A stretch of DNA of 64,000 nucleotides from Lignipirellula cremea (GTDB lineage: Bacteria > Planctomycetota > Planctomycetia > Pirellulales > Pirellulaceae), in the NCBI RefSeq assembly GCF_007751035.1, contig NZ_CP036433.1:5437001-5501000 (forward strand), read 5' to 3'. The translations under genes and the position numbers were made by a program. Of the stretch, positions 40,701 to 48,669 are shown piece after piece (the first letter of the stretch is position 1; every line of letters begins with the position of its first letter). The notes under the pieces are model-generated. The model ran no database searches. It worked only from the letters and a program-made list of their open reading frames with translations, and had not been told where the DNA came from.

Positions 40701-40973
40701 AACGATCTTTTTCCGTTCTGGATCGCTCCCCATGGGGAAGCCAAAATCGAGCGTCACGTTCCCGCACTGCCGCACAGTCGCGAACTGCTCCAAAAGGACA
40801 ATCTGGGGCGATCCCTTGTACTTTATCGCATGGTGTTTGGCCAGAATCGACAAGAAGACCTTGTGGACTATCTTGCGAGCCATCTACCTCACGAGAAAGT
40901 TGGCAGTATTGTTGACCTATGTCGAATTGACCTGTCACCTCCAACGAATTTCCTTAGAGGAAAATCATCTTGA
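37713..40973 (+). CDS. SF2 helicase, 1086 aa, partner of the PLD protein
   Basis: Motifs read ADEVGLGKT (~43-51), VYVCSNTDIARQNIQRL (motif Ia), ILDEFQRF (~257, DEFQ in place of DEAH), LLLSATPYKMYT (~302) and, in the second lobe, TTSVGQEGLDFHPYCHAVVH with EQREGRVHRYKGHA (~948). About 600 residues lie between the lobes, far more than in typical helicases, and may hold a recognition domain. RapA/SNF2-like helicases of this form often pair with PLD nucleases in defence loci. It is the last clear gene of operon 1. The frame ends LCRIDLSPPTN, a natural-looking terminus. Confidence 0.8.
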   Translation: MNHTRPDTKLILDGLKDFQRGTVEYVFRRLYLDDDCARRFLVADEVGLGKTLVARGVIAKTIDHLWDRTDRIDIVYVCSNTDIARQNIQRLNVTGCEDFSLSSRITLLPITVGEMQHRRINFISFTPGTSFDLKDSAGMSLERELLYWLLEKPWSLKHSKATRVLHAYAGVDDFRKRVKSFPSRHTIHRQIQEQFGDQVQTRIDLRERWDAICEAMPRAGYEVPYELGRERNQLIGELRRLLAETCLHWLEPDLIILDEFQRFKHLLQGDADDASEASQLAEHLFSFQQHAEDPDTAARVLLLSATPYKMYTQSQEAAEDDHYEDFQTTLDFLLRDESKRVQFHDHLREYRQELFRLADEGVEELMRVKRHLESSLREVMVRTERLALKADRNGMLVEVPASAVTLKAADITDYLGLQSVAEHLGHADVLEYWKSAPYLLNFMEDYDLKRKLKKAVDGEPDAELARCVRSIGSGLLNREELERYQKLDPANSRLRSLHHDTIGRDAWKLLWIPASFAYYEGSGPFVDPDLQRFTKRLVFSSWRVVPKAIASVLSYEAERCMMQRFRKKVQNTAESRKRRRALLRFTFSKGRPTGMPVLAMLYPCRAFADRFDPLQIGRALKSPGQPVTALTVRDHCTSEMRQLLSAVVERFADQSQPTDERWYWAAPLLLDKEIGCSQVEAWFNQPDLALIWSGDKSSGENEAAEGWARHVDLARKMLQTTETLGSPPSDLYEVLSEVALAAPGAVALRALERILPASGDSDVDIRSYAGPLAHAFLHLFNLPEVMFLLRDRKKETPYWKSVLEYCMAGNLQAVMDEFAHMLVESLGLLGAGRSKIAAEVSKEISDSLTLRTSTAKADVIKTNRRRVCIDDEDAVRIRTRFAMRFGDQESEDSAEPTRADSVRSAFNSPFWPFVLATTSVGQEGLDFHPYCHAVVHWNLPSNPVDLEQREGRVHRYKGHALRKNIASAFSATSNGSASDPWAAMFCAARAGRAEDENDLFPFWIAPHGEAKIERHVPALPHSRELLQKDNLGRSLVLYRMVFGQNRQEDLVDYLASHLPHEKVGSIVDLCRIDLSPPTNFLRGKSS

Positions 40974-41389
40974 CCGACTTCCTGCAGATTACCCGATCAT
41001 CAAAAAAGAGGTCCTGGTCACAAAAAACTCACAGATCAATCTGTTGTGTAACCGTTTGTCCAATGGCTTGGCACCCGTCCATGCGGCGATCAAAGCGATG
41101 TCGAAGATCCGGGAGAAAAGCAAATAGCCGTGAAAATCTTGACTTCGCGAGCTTGCGAGCGAAAGGTCGAGGCTTCGGTTCAAGAAGCCCAGTGAGGCTG
41201 GGAGAGCAGTCCCCTGGGTAGATCCGTCGCCCAGGATTCGCGTGTGCGACGCCCACGCTGGCGTTCTGGTGCGGCGCTCGCAACGGTCACTGGACGGATC
41301 GGCGCGAACGCCCGACTGCGGGCAGGTTCGCTGGCGCGGACGGACAATCGCGGTCGCCTTCGGCGGCGCGAAGAGCGGCGGAGCCTTAA
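40974..41389 (+). other. Post-operon stretch with a possible gene remnant
   Basis: A frame that runs to 41127 encodes YPIIKKEVLVTKNSQINLLC and NRLSNGLAPVHAAIKAMSKI, which is protein-like but has no good start after 40973. It may be the remains of a small gene. A TTG at 40970 starts a different frame of poor quality. Beyond 41130 the sequence is GC-rich with short inverted words and no gene. Confidence 0.4.
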
Positions 41390-41413
41390 TCAAATATGCG
41401 GGCGTCAGGAATC
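41373..41413 (+). repeat. 41-bp repeat, first copy
   Basis: The segment gagcggcggag...tatgcgggcgtcaggaatc is repeated at 42560-42600 with five mismatches; the last 19 bases (tatgcgggcgtcaggaatc) are identical. The second copy lies inside the coding region of the SF1 helicase-nuclease gene, where it encodes ERRSFIQLCGRQES. Here the same frame gives ERRSLNQICGRQES. Confidence 0.6.
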
Positions 41414-41576
41414 GGGTGATGCACGCATTGATTTCGACGCAGCGATAGGCCGCGTTATGGTAGGATTCTTTAAAGACGAAGGCGAGCATTTCAAGCAGTA
41501 CTCTGATAATGAAAGCTGTAAATGCTGGCTCGCCGACATCTAGTTTGGAATGACGTTGGAAGAGGATGTGTCGTGA
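41414..41576 (+). pseudogene. C-terminal relic of a type I restriction R subunit (HsdR-like)
   Basis: The frame encodes EGEHFKQYSDNESCKCWLAD, then a TAG, then FGMTLEEDVS and a stop. This follows the usual end of HsdR helicase subunits (FKQ..DN.SFKRWL.D.VF.MTYE), with an in-frame stop in the middle. No other part of the R subunit, nor any M or S subunit, is present. The relic shows that a type I restriction locus once stood between the two present defence operons. Confidence 0.55.
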
Positions 41577-41848
41577 TGATCCTCCCCACTTACATAGCGC
41601 AGCCCGAAGAAAGGCGATATGCTCGGGACGTTGAACGCTGGTGTCGCTAAGCCCTACTCAAGAAGCTATTGCACAGCGATCGAAACCGGCGAGCGTGCGT
41701 TGCCAATAACGCCGAAAAGATCCTGGAAAAGCAACGTTCGCCCCATACGGTTGTGGCCAACGGATTCTTAGAAATGGCTCGACAGCAGTGCTGCGACGCT
41801 TCGCTTGCGACTCTTGATCCGCCCTCGAAGGACCTGCTAGGAGTCTTT

Positions 41849-44800
41849 GTGATATTCACGGATGCTCAGCTCAAGATTATCCGGCGACTTAGGCGCAGTC
41901 ATCTTGGATTGTCGGCTCGGGATGTCGCGCGCTCTGTGGGGTTGCCGGTACACGTGGTGAATCGCGAATTGCTGGCATTGCAGGAGCAAGACTATGTGTC
42001 GCTCCTGCACCTCAAGTGGTCGGTGCGGAATGGCGTGCCGCTGCCTGAAGAAATCGTCCCCCGAGCTCCGGCGGCTCCGCCAATCGCGCCCCCGCCCCCA
42101 AGTAATTACACAACGAGGCCTCAGCAAGCGAAACAACGAATTGATCGAAATCGATCCGCATGGCGCGACTTTCGCAATCTGTGCGAGTACTACGCGGAAT
42201 GCGTGCGTCTGGATCAACGGGTTCCTATTAACGGAAAGGCAGAGGACGAGGACCAGGAGATCGTTTGCCTGCCCCACCACTTACCTAACCAGTCGACCTT
42301 TCATTTGAAGGTTCCCCAGTCATGGAATCTGTGGGCGCGTGAGGCCAGCAAGCGAAAGGATTCGTACCTTTTCCTGGGCTACCCGCTGCATCGGTTTCAG
42401 TGGCGGGACAGCGCTAGCAAGGCGGACGTCATTTTTTGTTCGCCCGTGTTCATGACTCCCTGCAGATTCGAAATTCAAGGAACGGAGTTGAGCATCGAAG
42501 CAACGGGCAGCATCCGTATCAATGAGGGCTGGCTTGAGCGAAGGCTTAAGAACCTGGACGAGCGGCGGAGTTTCATTCAACTATGCGGGCGTCAGGAATC
42601 AGATGGAGGTCTTGCAGACTCCGCGCCTGAAACCTGGGTCGAGGTCGCCAATCTGCTGTCGCACTACTATCCCGACTGGCTGCAAGAGCGGCTTAATCCC
42701 GTTCAGTTAACCGCCGATGGTCGTTTGAAAGATTTGAAGTACGATGGCGTCTACAACCGCGCAATGTTGGTGCTTCCCAAGTCGTGGAAATACACCAAAC
42801 GCCTTCACTCGGAGCTGATGAAGTTGGCAAACGAGCGGACTGACGACGAGATTGATCGTTCGGCCCTAACTCGCTTATTTCCGCGAAGCGATGAGCAAAA
42901 GTCGACAAGAGTTCCTCTGGAACCCGCTTCATCGCTGGTCGTCGCCGGGGCGATTACACCGGGCTTAAACCGTGAACAAACGGAGGCCTGCGAAGCTGCT
43001 GCGGAGGCGGCCCTCTCTGTCGTCGTTGGTCCGCCAGGAACAGGAAAGTCGCGAGTCGTGCAAGCGACGCTTGCCCAACAGGCGATCAGCGGCTCCAACG
43101 CCTTGTTTGCCAGCCGCAACCATCAGGCCTTGGAAGCAGTTGTCCCTCGAGTGAACGCACTCACGGACCCATGGTCGATCATGCTTCGTCTTGCAAGGCC
43201 CTTTGGTTCGCCGTTGGATGCGAGCTTACTGACGGCGATCGCAGAGTTAGTCGCAATTGGAGGTGATGGGAACTCTGAAAATGTGCCGTCCGAGCGGGAT
43301 CGTTTGCGTCAGAAGATTGACTCCAAACATGAACTTCGAGAGACCATCGATAGAATCGCCGAGGTTCGCGAATCGCTGAACGCATTGATTGCTGATTTTG
43401 ATGACTCGATCGAGGATGTTCCATCCGCGGACCTGCGAGAAAAACTGCACAAGCCAGGAAACGCGGCTACCTCGGGGGAGATTGATGCGGCGATCGCGGC
43501 CATCGACGCCGCCTGCCAGCCGCGATCATTCTGGCGGCGAATGGTGGACGTGTTGTGGCGGCGTCGGCCCAAAATGTCCGCCGAGCAAGGGGCGAGAAGA
43601 ATCGATCAGGCTTTTCGCAGTTGGCTTGATCCACGAAAAAAATGGCCGCTTGCTCCGGCGCCCGGTCAGCCCGAGACCCTGGCGTTCTTTCGGCAGGCGC
43701 TGCAATTTTTGCGGCCCATGGCTGTAGCGAAGAACTGTCTTATCGCGATCGACGAACAACGAAAGATGCTCCAAGCACTGACGCCGTTCGCAGAGGCAAT
43801 CACCCAGGAACTCAATCTATCGAAAGAGATCGAAACGATCTGCAGCGAGCGATTGAGGGCGTTGGCCCGCAATGTTGGCGTCGGTCTCCGTGAGGAAGAA
43901 CGGCAACAGCTCGCAGAAGTGCTCGCCGCTAGTCGCAATCGAAGCGATCTGGACACCGATGCCGACGAACGAAAGCTCTCGCGGGCCTTACACCGTATCT
44001 ATCCGGTACTGTTGAAACATTTTCCCTTAGCGGCGACGACGAATCTCTCGATCGGTCGCGATATACCTCTTGAACCGGCGTTATTCGACCTGTTGGTGGT
44101 CGACGAGGCGAGTCAATGTGACATTGCATCCGCTATTCCATTATTGTTCCGAGCTCGCCGCGCGATGGTCGTTGGCGATCCCATGCAGCTTCCCCATGTC
44201 ACCACGCTGGCAGCTCCGACTGACAAGCAGCTCCGAACACAGTTTCGATTGGGGGCGATCGAATTTGAGCGATTTAGCTACCGGACGGTCTCGCTGTTCG
44301 ATCTAGCCGCGAGTTCGCCGTTCGTCTCATCCCGCACCACCCTTCGTCAGCATCATCGCTGCCACCCGGACATTGCGGACTATTGCAGCGAAGCATTCTA
44401 CAAGGGCGGTTGGACAGTTCTGACTGAGCGAGGCCGTGAGTCTGGACTAAAATGGACTCACGTAGACGATGACTGCCGCGGTGCGCCGGGGGGCGGCGTA
44501 ACGAGCGAGAAACAAATCGTCGCCGTTGTCGAGGAACTACACCGACTCTCGGCAGCCAACTACGTCGGCAGCGTCGGCGTGGTCACCCCGTTTCGCCAGC
44601 AAGCAAACCGCATACGAGATCGCGCGTTTTCAACACTGCCACCCGAGTCGCTTGAGCGCTGGAGGCTGCTCGTAGATACTGCCGATGGGTTCCAGGGCGA
44701 CGAGCGAGACATTGTCTTAATGAGCTTGCCGGGCGGCACCCAAATGCCGAGTGGGTCGAAGAACTTCCTGGTGCAAGGACCCAATCGCTTTAATGTTGCG

Positions 44801-45286
44801 GTAAGCCGCGCGCGGCGACTATTGCACGTTTTTGGTGACGATCGATGGGCGGATAGCTCAGGCGTACGCCACATCGCACAACTTTGGAGCCGTTGCCGTT
44901 TGGCAATGTCCCATCGGGCTCCAGCTGAATTACCTATCCGGAAGGATCTCATCGGACCGGTTTGGGAGCCGAAGTTAGCCGAAGCAATGCGAGAGGCGGG
45001 AATCAAATTTCAACAACAATACCCAAGCGGTGGTCGCTATCTGGATTTCGCCATTCTTAGCGACGCCTACAAATTGAACGTCGAAGTCGACGGTGAGGCA
45101 TATCATCGGTCAGAACGCGGGGAACGAGTAGCGTCGGATCTGGAGCGTGATCAGATCCTCATTGCAAACGGCTGGACTATTGTGCGATTCTGGGTCTATG
45201 AATTACGAGAAGACTTGCTGGCATGTATCGCACGAATCCACGCTCAAATGCGTATTCTTGAGCAAAACACGGATCCGTGGACATGA
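41849..45286 (+). CDS. HTH - SF1 (UPF1/Dna2-like) helicase - Vsr/DUF559-like nuclease
   Basis: This 1145-residue protein starts at GTG 41849, with AGGAG at 41839-41843; the open frame reaches further upstream but is not protein-like there. The N-terminus is a winged-HTH-like region (TDAQLKIIRRLRRSHLGLSA, RDVARSVGLPVHVVNREL). The helicase shows Walker A VVGPPGTGKS (~392), VVDEASQCD (~749), GDPMQLPH (~776), DGFQGDERDIVLMSLP and VAVSRARRLLHVFGD (~983), with a ~300-residue insert between motifs I and II. The C-terminal ~110 residues (WEPKLAEAM, RYLDFAILSD, LNVEVDGEAYH, IVRFW) have the E...D...ExD pattern of Vsr/DUF559 nucleases. It probably unwinds and cuts foreign nucleic acid. Confidence 0.8.
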   Translation: MIFTDAQLKIIRRLRRSHLGLSARDVARSVGLPVHVVNRELLALQEQDYVSLLHLKWSVRNGVPLPEEIVPRAPAAPPIAPPPPSNYTTRPQQAKQRIDRNRSAWRDFRNLCEYYAECVRLDQRVPINGKAEDEDQEIVCLPHHLPNQSTFHLKVPQSWNLWAREASKRKDSYLFLGYPLHRFQWRDSASKADVIFCSPVFMTPCRFEIQGTELSIEATGSIRINEGWLERRLKNLDERRSFIQLCGRQESDGGLADSAPETWVEVANLLSHYYPDWLQERLNPVQLTADGRLKDLKYDGVYNRAMLVLPKSWKYTKRLHSELMKLANERTDDEIDRSALTRLFPRSDEQKSTRVPLEPASSLVVAGAITPGLNREQTEACEAAAEAALSVVVGPPGTGKSRVVQATLAQQAISGSNALFASRNHQALEAVVPRVNALTDPWSIMLRLARPFGSPLDASLLTAIAELVAIGGDGNSENVPSERDRLRQKIDSKHELRETIDRIAEVRESLNALIADFDDSIEDVPSADLREKLHKPGNAATSGEIDAAIAAIDAACQPRSFWRRMVDVLWRRRPKMSAEQGARRIDQAFRSWLDPRKKWPLAPAPGQPETLAFFRQALQFLRPMAVAKNCLIAIDEQRKMLQALTPFAEAITQELNLSKEIETICSERLRALARNVGVGLREEERQQLAEVLAASRNRSDLDTDADERKLSRALHRIYPVLLKHFPLAATTNLSIGRDIPLEPALFDLLVVDEASQCDIASAIPLLFRARRAMVVGDPMQLPHVTTLAAPTDKQLRTQFRLGAIEFERFSYRTVSLFDLAASSPFVSSRTTLRQHHRCHPDIADYCSEAFYKGGWTVLTERGRESGLKWTHVDDDCRGAPGGGVTSEKQIVAVVEELHRLSAANYVGSVGVVTPFRQQANRIRDRAFSTLPPESLERWRLLVDTADGFQGDERDIVLMSLPGGTQMPSGSKNFLVQGPNRFNVAVSRARRLLHVFGDDRWADSSGVRHIAQLWSRCRLAMSHRAPAELPIRKDLIGPVWEPKLAEAMREAGIKFQQQYPSGGRYLDFAILSDAYKLNVEVDGEAYHRSERGERVASDLERDQILIANGWTIVRFWVYELREDLLACIARIHAQMRILEQNTDPWT
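42560..42600 (+). repeat. 41-bp repeat, second copy, inside a gene
   Basis: This is the second copy of the 41373-41413 repeat, within the N-terminal third of the helicase-nuclease gene. The reading frame is kept through it. Confidence 0.6.
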
Positions 45287-45457
45287 GGCTGGGAATAAGC
45301 GACCCTGCTGACGTCGGCGGGCCTTGGCGGCATTTTGCTTGCATCGCGGTTTTCACCAACGACAATGGCGATAGCTAAATGGCCCATCAACAGCGGATTT
45401 GCTACGATGTCGACCTCGATTTGAGGTGAACACTCGTCGAGGAACATTACGTCGTCT

Positions 45458-46636
45458 ATGAGCTCTCCACCGAACTTTCCTGGTTCGTATCCAACTCCTC
45501 CGCCCGCCCCTCTTGACATGCATGACTATCCTGAGGGGACACCGACGCACGATGAATCGGACGTCGCGCCGCAATTACCCCCAAGGTTCTGGCTCTTTTT
45601 AGTCGTACTCCTAGCGACCGTCGCAGTAAGCCTCCAGGGAGTGGGTCTAATTCGATTTATCTGGGGAAGGGATGAACTTACCAGCGAGAGGGCGACTTTT
45701 GAAGCCGAGAAGGGTTCCTGGGAACGGGCCGGGCAAGACCGAACAAAAGCTCTCGACACCTGGCGGCAAATCCAAACCGAAGTCGAGGGCGAGATTTCCC
45801 TGCTTCGCGAAACGGAGACGGCGTTGGAAGCGAGGATCGAACAGTTGGCTACCGAGAAAAGCGACAGCCAGCTGGCGGCGGCCCGCGCGCAAGAAAAATT
45901 GTCAGCGCTGCATCAGAAACTGGACTTAGGAACCCAGGCATTTGAAAAAAGGCGGGCGGAATACCAGCAATTGCAAGCGCAGTTCGCGGGACTCCAGGGT
46001 CAGCAGACGCAGATCGATCGTCAAATATCGAACCTCGAGGCGAACAAGGCCAGCGAGACCACCAAACTAGCGACACTGCAAGAAAGCGTCGCATTGCAGC
46101 AGCAGTTGCTGGAAGACTCACGAGTTCGATTTGAAGCAATTGAAATGCGTGTTGCGCTGTTAGACAAGGTTTTGGAAACCCGAACGCAGGCAGCTGCCAG
46201 GCTAAAGCTCGATCAGGAGCAGTTAGTGCAGTTGGGGCAGCAAAAAGATAAACTGCAGACAGAGATTGCTGATGTTAAAGCCTCCCAGGCGACGCTTGCC
46301 GCGGATATCGCCACTGCGGAAAAATCCTTAGAGGAGACAAAGAAGGACGTCGCTGCATCGGAAGCGGCAAAGGCGGCGCTCACCGTCGAGCTTTCCAGCC
46401 TGCAGTCGAGATTTGTCCAACTAAAAAAACAAGAGCTGGAGCTTAATACGCAATTGGGGAGTATGACTACGGCCATGAATACGCTGGCCGTGAACGCCGC
46501 GGACGTCTTGAAGGAGTTAGCGGCAAAGTCTGCGGAGGTTCAAGCCGCTATTGCAGCGCTTCAGATTCCATCAAAGGCCGAAGCCGACATGAAAGACGCT
46601 CCCGCCTCTGAGGAAATGGAAGAGGAGGCGAACTAA
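45458..46636 (+). CDS. Membrane-anchored coiled-coil protein
   Basis: This protein has 392 residues. A Pro-rich N-terminus of about 40 residues (SSPPNFPGSYPTPPPAPLD) precedes one transmembrane segment at about 43-68 (FWLFLVVLLATVAVSLQGVG). An almost unbroken coiled coil from ~75 to ~355 follows, rich in Gln, Glu, Lys and Ala. The short tail is acidic (EEMEEEAN). It shares the layout of an N-terminal membrane anchor plus coiled coil with the next gene product, so the two may pair in a membrane-attached rod. The TAATG junction with the next gene shows coupled translation. The 171 bases upstream hold no other gene. No family name applies. Confidence 0.75.
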   Translation: MSSPPNFPGSYPTPPPAPLDMHDYPEGTPTHDESDVAPQLPPRFWLFLVVLLATVAVSLQGVGLIRFIWGRDELTSERATFEAEKGSWERAGQDRTKALDTWRQIQTEVEGEISLLRETETALEARIEQLATEKSDSQLAAARAQEKLSALHQKLDLGTQAFEKRRAEYQQLQAQFAGLQGQQTQIDRQISNLEANKASETTKLATLQESVALQQQLLEDSRVRFEAIEMRVALLDKVLETRTQAAARLKLDQEQLVQLGQQKDKLQTEIADVKASQATLAADIATAEKSLEETKKDVAASEAAKAALTVELSSLQSRFVQLKKQELELNTQLGSMTTAMNTLAVNAADVLKELAAKSAEVQAAIAALQIPSKAEADMKDAPASEEMEEEAN

Positions 46637-48669
46637 TGTTCGGTAGTATTGTTGCTCAAATCCTTGCCATTATGGCCACGACGACAGGCGGCGTTTTGGT
46701 TGCGCTCGCGTACCATCACCATCGGCAGCAGGCGTTACGCTTCTGGGAACGAGAGAAACGCTTGCCCGAAGCGACCAAGTACGGGCACCTAAGCTCGCTG
46801 GTGGAGCAGGAGGAAAACGCTTTGGGGGAGCTTCGCGATCAGCTCTACGACGCCAAGCAAGTGATAGAAGAAGCGGAACGCCGCCAACAATGGATGAAGG
46901 AAACTCAGGACGAGATCGCCGGCCTTCAGGCAGACCGCGAGGAAGTCGAGCGAATCCACCGCGAGTTAGAGACCCGGCAGCTGGAGTTGGCAAGTGCTAA
47001 CGAACAGAAAGCAGCTCGCGAGCAGGATATCGCTTCGCTTCAACAGGAGTTGAAGAGTCTCGAACAACAGGTAGAACAACTTAAGGGTCTCGTGGAAGAA
47101 ATCGATCAACTGCGAGAGTCGATTCAGATCAAACGCCAGGAGCTTGAACAATCAAACCAGCAGCTCATCACCCTTCAGTCGGATGTAAGAACGCTCCTGA
47201 ACGAAACAAACCGCCTCAAGAGCGAGCGAGCGGATCTCGAAGAACAGATTGAAAAACTCCAAGAATCTTGTGAGCAGCATCAGAGCAAGCTGCAGGATCT
47301 GTTGCAGGAGCGAAATCGGGTCGAAAGGGAAGTTCATGGATTGGAGAAACGACTCTCTGGCCTGGAGTCTCAAATTCCAGACCTTAAAGAATTGGTTTCC
47401 AATCTATCCGCACAGCTCCCGGCCGGCGCGAAACGCGACGGACAACTCAATGTCGATCTTTGGCAACCCGTGTTCCGTTCCCTGAAAAAAACCTCTCAAG
47501 GACATAGCTCCGAGGTTGAAGCGCTGCAACGACTGCACGAGAACTTAACTCGTAACGGCCTGTACTTTCACCGACGCACTATCAACGCTTTTCATACTTC
47601 GCTAAAGACAACCTTGAGTTCGCCGCTGGTGGTGCTGGCCGGCGTTAGCGGAACTGGAAAGAGCGAGTTGCCTCGACGCTACGCTGAAGCTATGGGAATC
47701 CATTTTCTAAATCTGGCGGTGCAGCCACGATGGGACAGCCCCCAGGATCTGTTCGGATTCTACGACTATCTGGAGCAGCGTTTTCGGCCTACGGAACTAA
47801 CGCGATCGCTCATCCAAATGGATCGCTTCTCCGGCGAAGAAAACCGTGGATGGGACGCTGATCCCGAAACACTTCGCAAGATCAATCGCAGCGGCGAGAT
47901 GGCCCTGGTTCTGCTCGACGAAATGAATCTAGCGCGGGTTGAGTACTACTTTAGCGAGTTCCTGAGCAGGTTGGAAACTCGCCGGGGTATCAATCCTCGC
48001 GATAGCGAAGAGCGTCGCAAGGCGGAGATCGTGCTCGATATGGGCGGACGTGACGGAGCGCCCCCCTTCCGAATCTTCGTCGACTCCAACGTGTTATTCG
48101 TGGGGACAATGAACGAAGATGAGACGACCCAGGCATTATCGGACAAGGTGATCGACCGGGCTAATGTACTTCGTTTTGGCAGTCCTGCTGACGTGTCTGG
48201 TTGCTCTTCACAGGCATCTAATGGGCGTCCGCCTCATGCGCTGGGGAGGCTGAAATTCGCTACCTGGAACAAACAATGGGTAAAGTCCCCCGATTCTCTC
48301 GATCGTGAATCGGCGGACAAGCTGAACCACTGCATCAAAGAACTTCGAACCGCCATGGACGAAGTGCAGCGGCCCTTCGCGTATCGCGTCTCGAAAGCGA
48401 TGCTTGAATACGCTGCAAATTACCCCGATCCATCGAACCACTTCGGCGAAATTATTTCCGATCAAATTGAGCAGAAAATCCTGCCGCGACTCCGTGGCAT
48501 CGATCCAACAGATGGAGCTGGAGTACGCGCATTTGCCAGGATAGAAGAAATCCTTCGGCGTGATTGCCAGGACGAATTGCTCATTGAACATTTGAATCGC
48601 TGCAAACGCGATAACTATTTTCAGTGGATTGGGCTCGATCGTGCTCGGGACGACCTCACCGATGCATGA
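46636..48669 (+). CDS. Membrane-anchored coiled-coil McrB-type AAA+ ATPase
   Basis: This protein has 677 residues. A hydrophobic N-terminal segment (about 3-26, VAQILAIMATTTGGVLVALA) is followed by a ~220-residue coiled coil (50-275) and then an AAA+ domain of the McrB GTPase clade. Walker A is GVSGTGKSEL (~336). Walker B with the McrB signature reads LLDEMNLARVEYYFSEFL (~424). VGTMNEDETTQALSDKVIDR (~490) is the sensor-1/arginine region. The clade is defined by the MNxARxE-type insert, seen here. McrB proteins form hexamers that drive a McrC partner. Membrane anchoring plus a coiled coil instead of a DNA-binding domain is unusual and recalls CoCoNuT-type relatives. The stop overlaps the next start. 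Confidence 0.8.
   Translation: MFGSIVAQILAIMATTTGGVLVALAYHHHRQQALRFWEREKRLPEATKYGHLSSLVEQEENALGELRDQLYDAKQVIEEAERRQQWMKETQDEIAGLQADREEVERIHRELETRQLELASANEQKAAREQDIASLQQELKSLEQQVEQLKGLVEEIDQLRESIQIKRQELEQSNQQLITLQSDVRTLLNETNRLKSERADLEEQIEKLQESCEQHQSKLQDLLQERNRVEREVHGLEKRLSGLESQIPDLKELVSNLSAQLPAGAKRDGQLNVDLWQPVFRSLKKTSQGHSSEVEALQRLHENLTRNGLYFHRRTINAFHTSLKTTLSSPLVVLAGVSGTGKSELPRRYAEAMGIHFLNLAVQPRWDSPQDLFGFYDYLEQRFRPTELTRSLIQMDRFSGEENRGWDADPETLRKINRSGEMALVLLDEMNLARVEYYFSEFLSRLETRRGINPRDSEERRKAEIVLDMGGRDGAPPFRIFVDSNVLFVGTMNEDETTQALSDKVIDRANVLRFGSPADVSGCSSQASNGRPPHALGRLKFATWNKQWVKSPDSLDRESADKLNHCIKELRTAMDEVQRPFAYRVSKAMLEYAANYPDPSNHFGEIISDQIEQKILPRLRGIDPTDGAGVRAFARIEEILRRDCQDELLIEHLNRCKRDNYFQWIGLDRARDDLTDA

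Noticed and set aside
40970-41221. TTG-started frame overlapping the stop of the last helicase
   Set aside because: Ser/Arg/Trp-rich composition unlike a protein; the other frame of the same stretch looks more like a relic.
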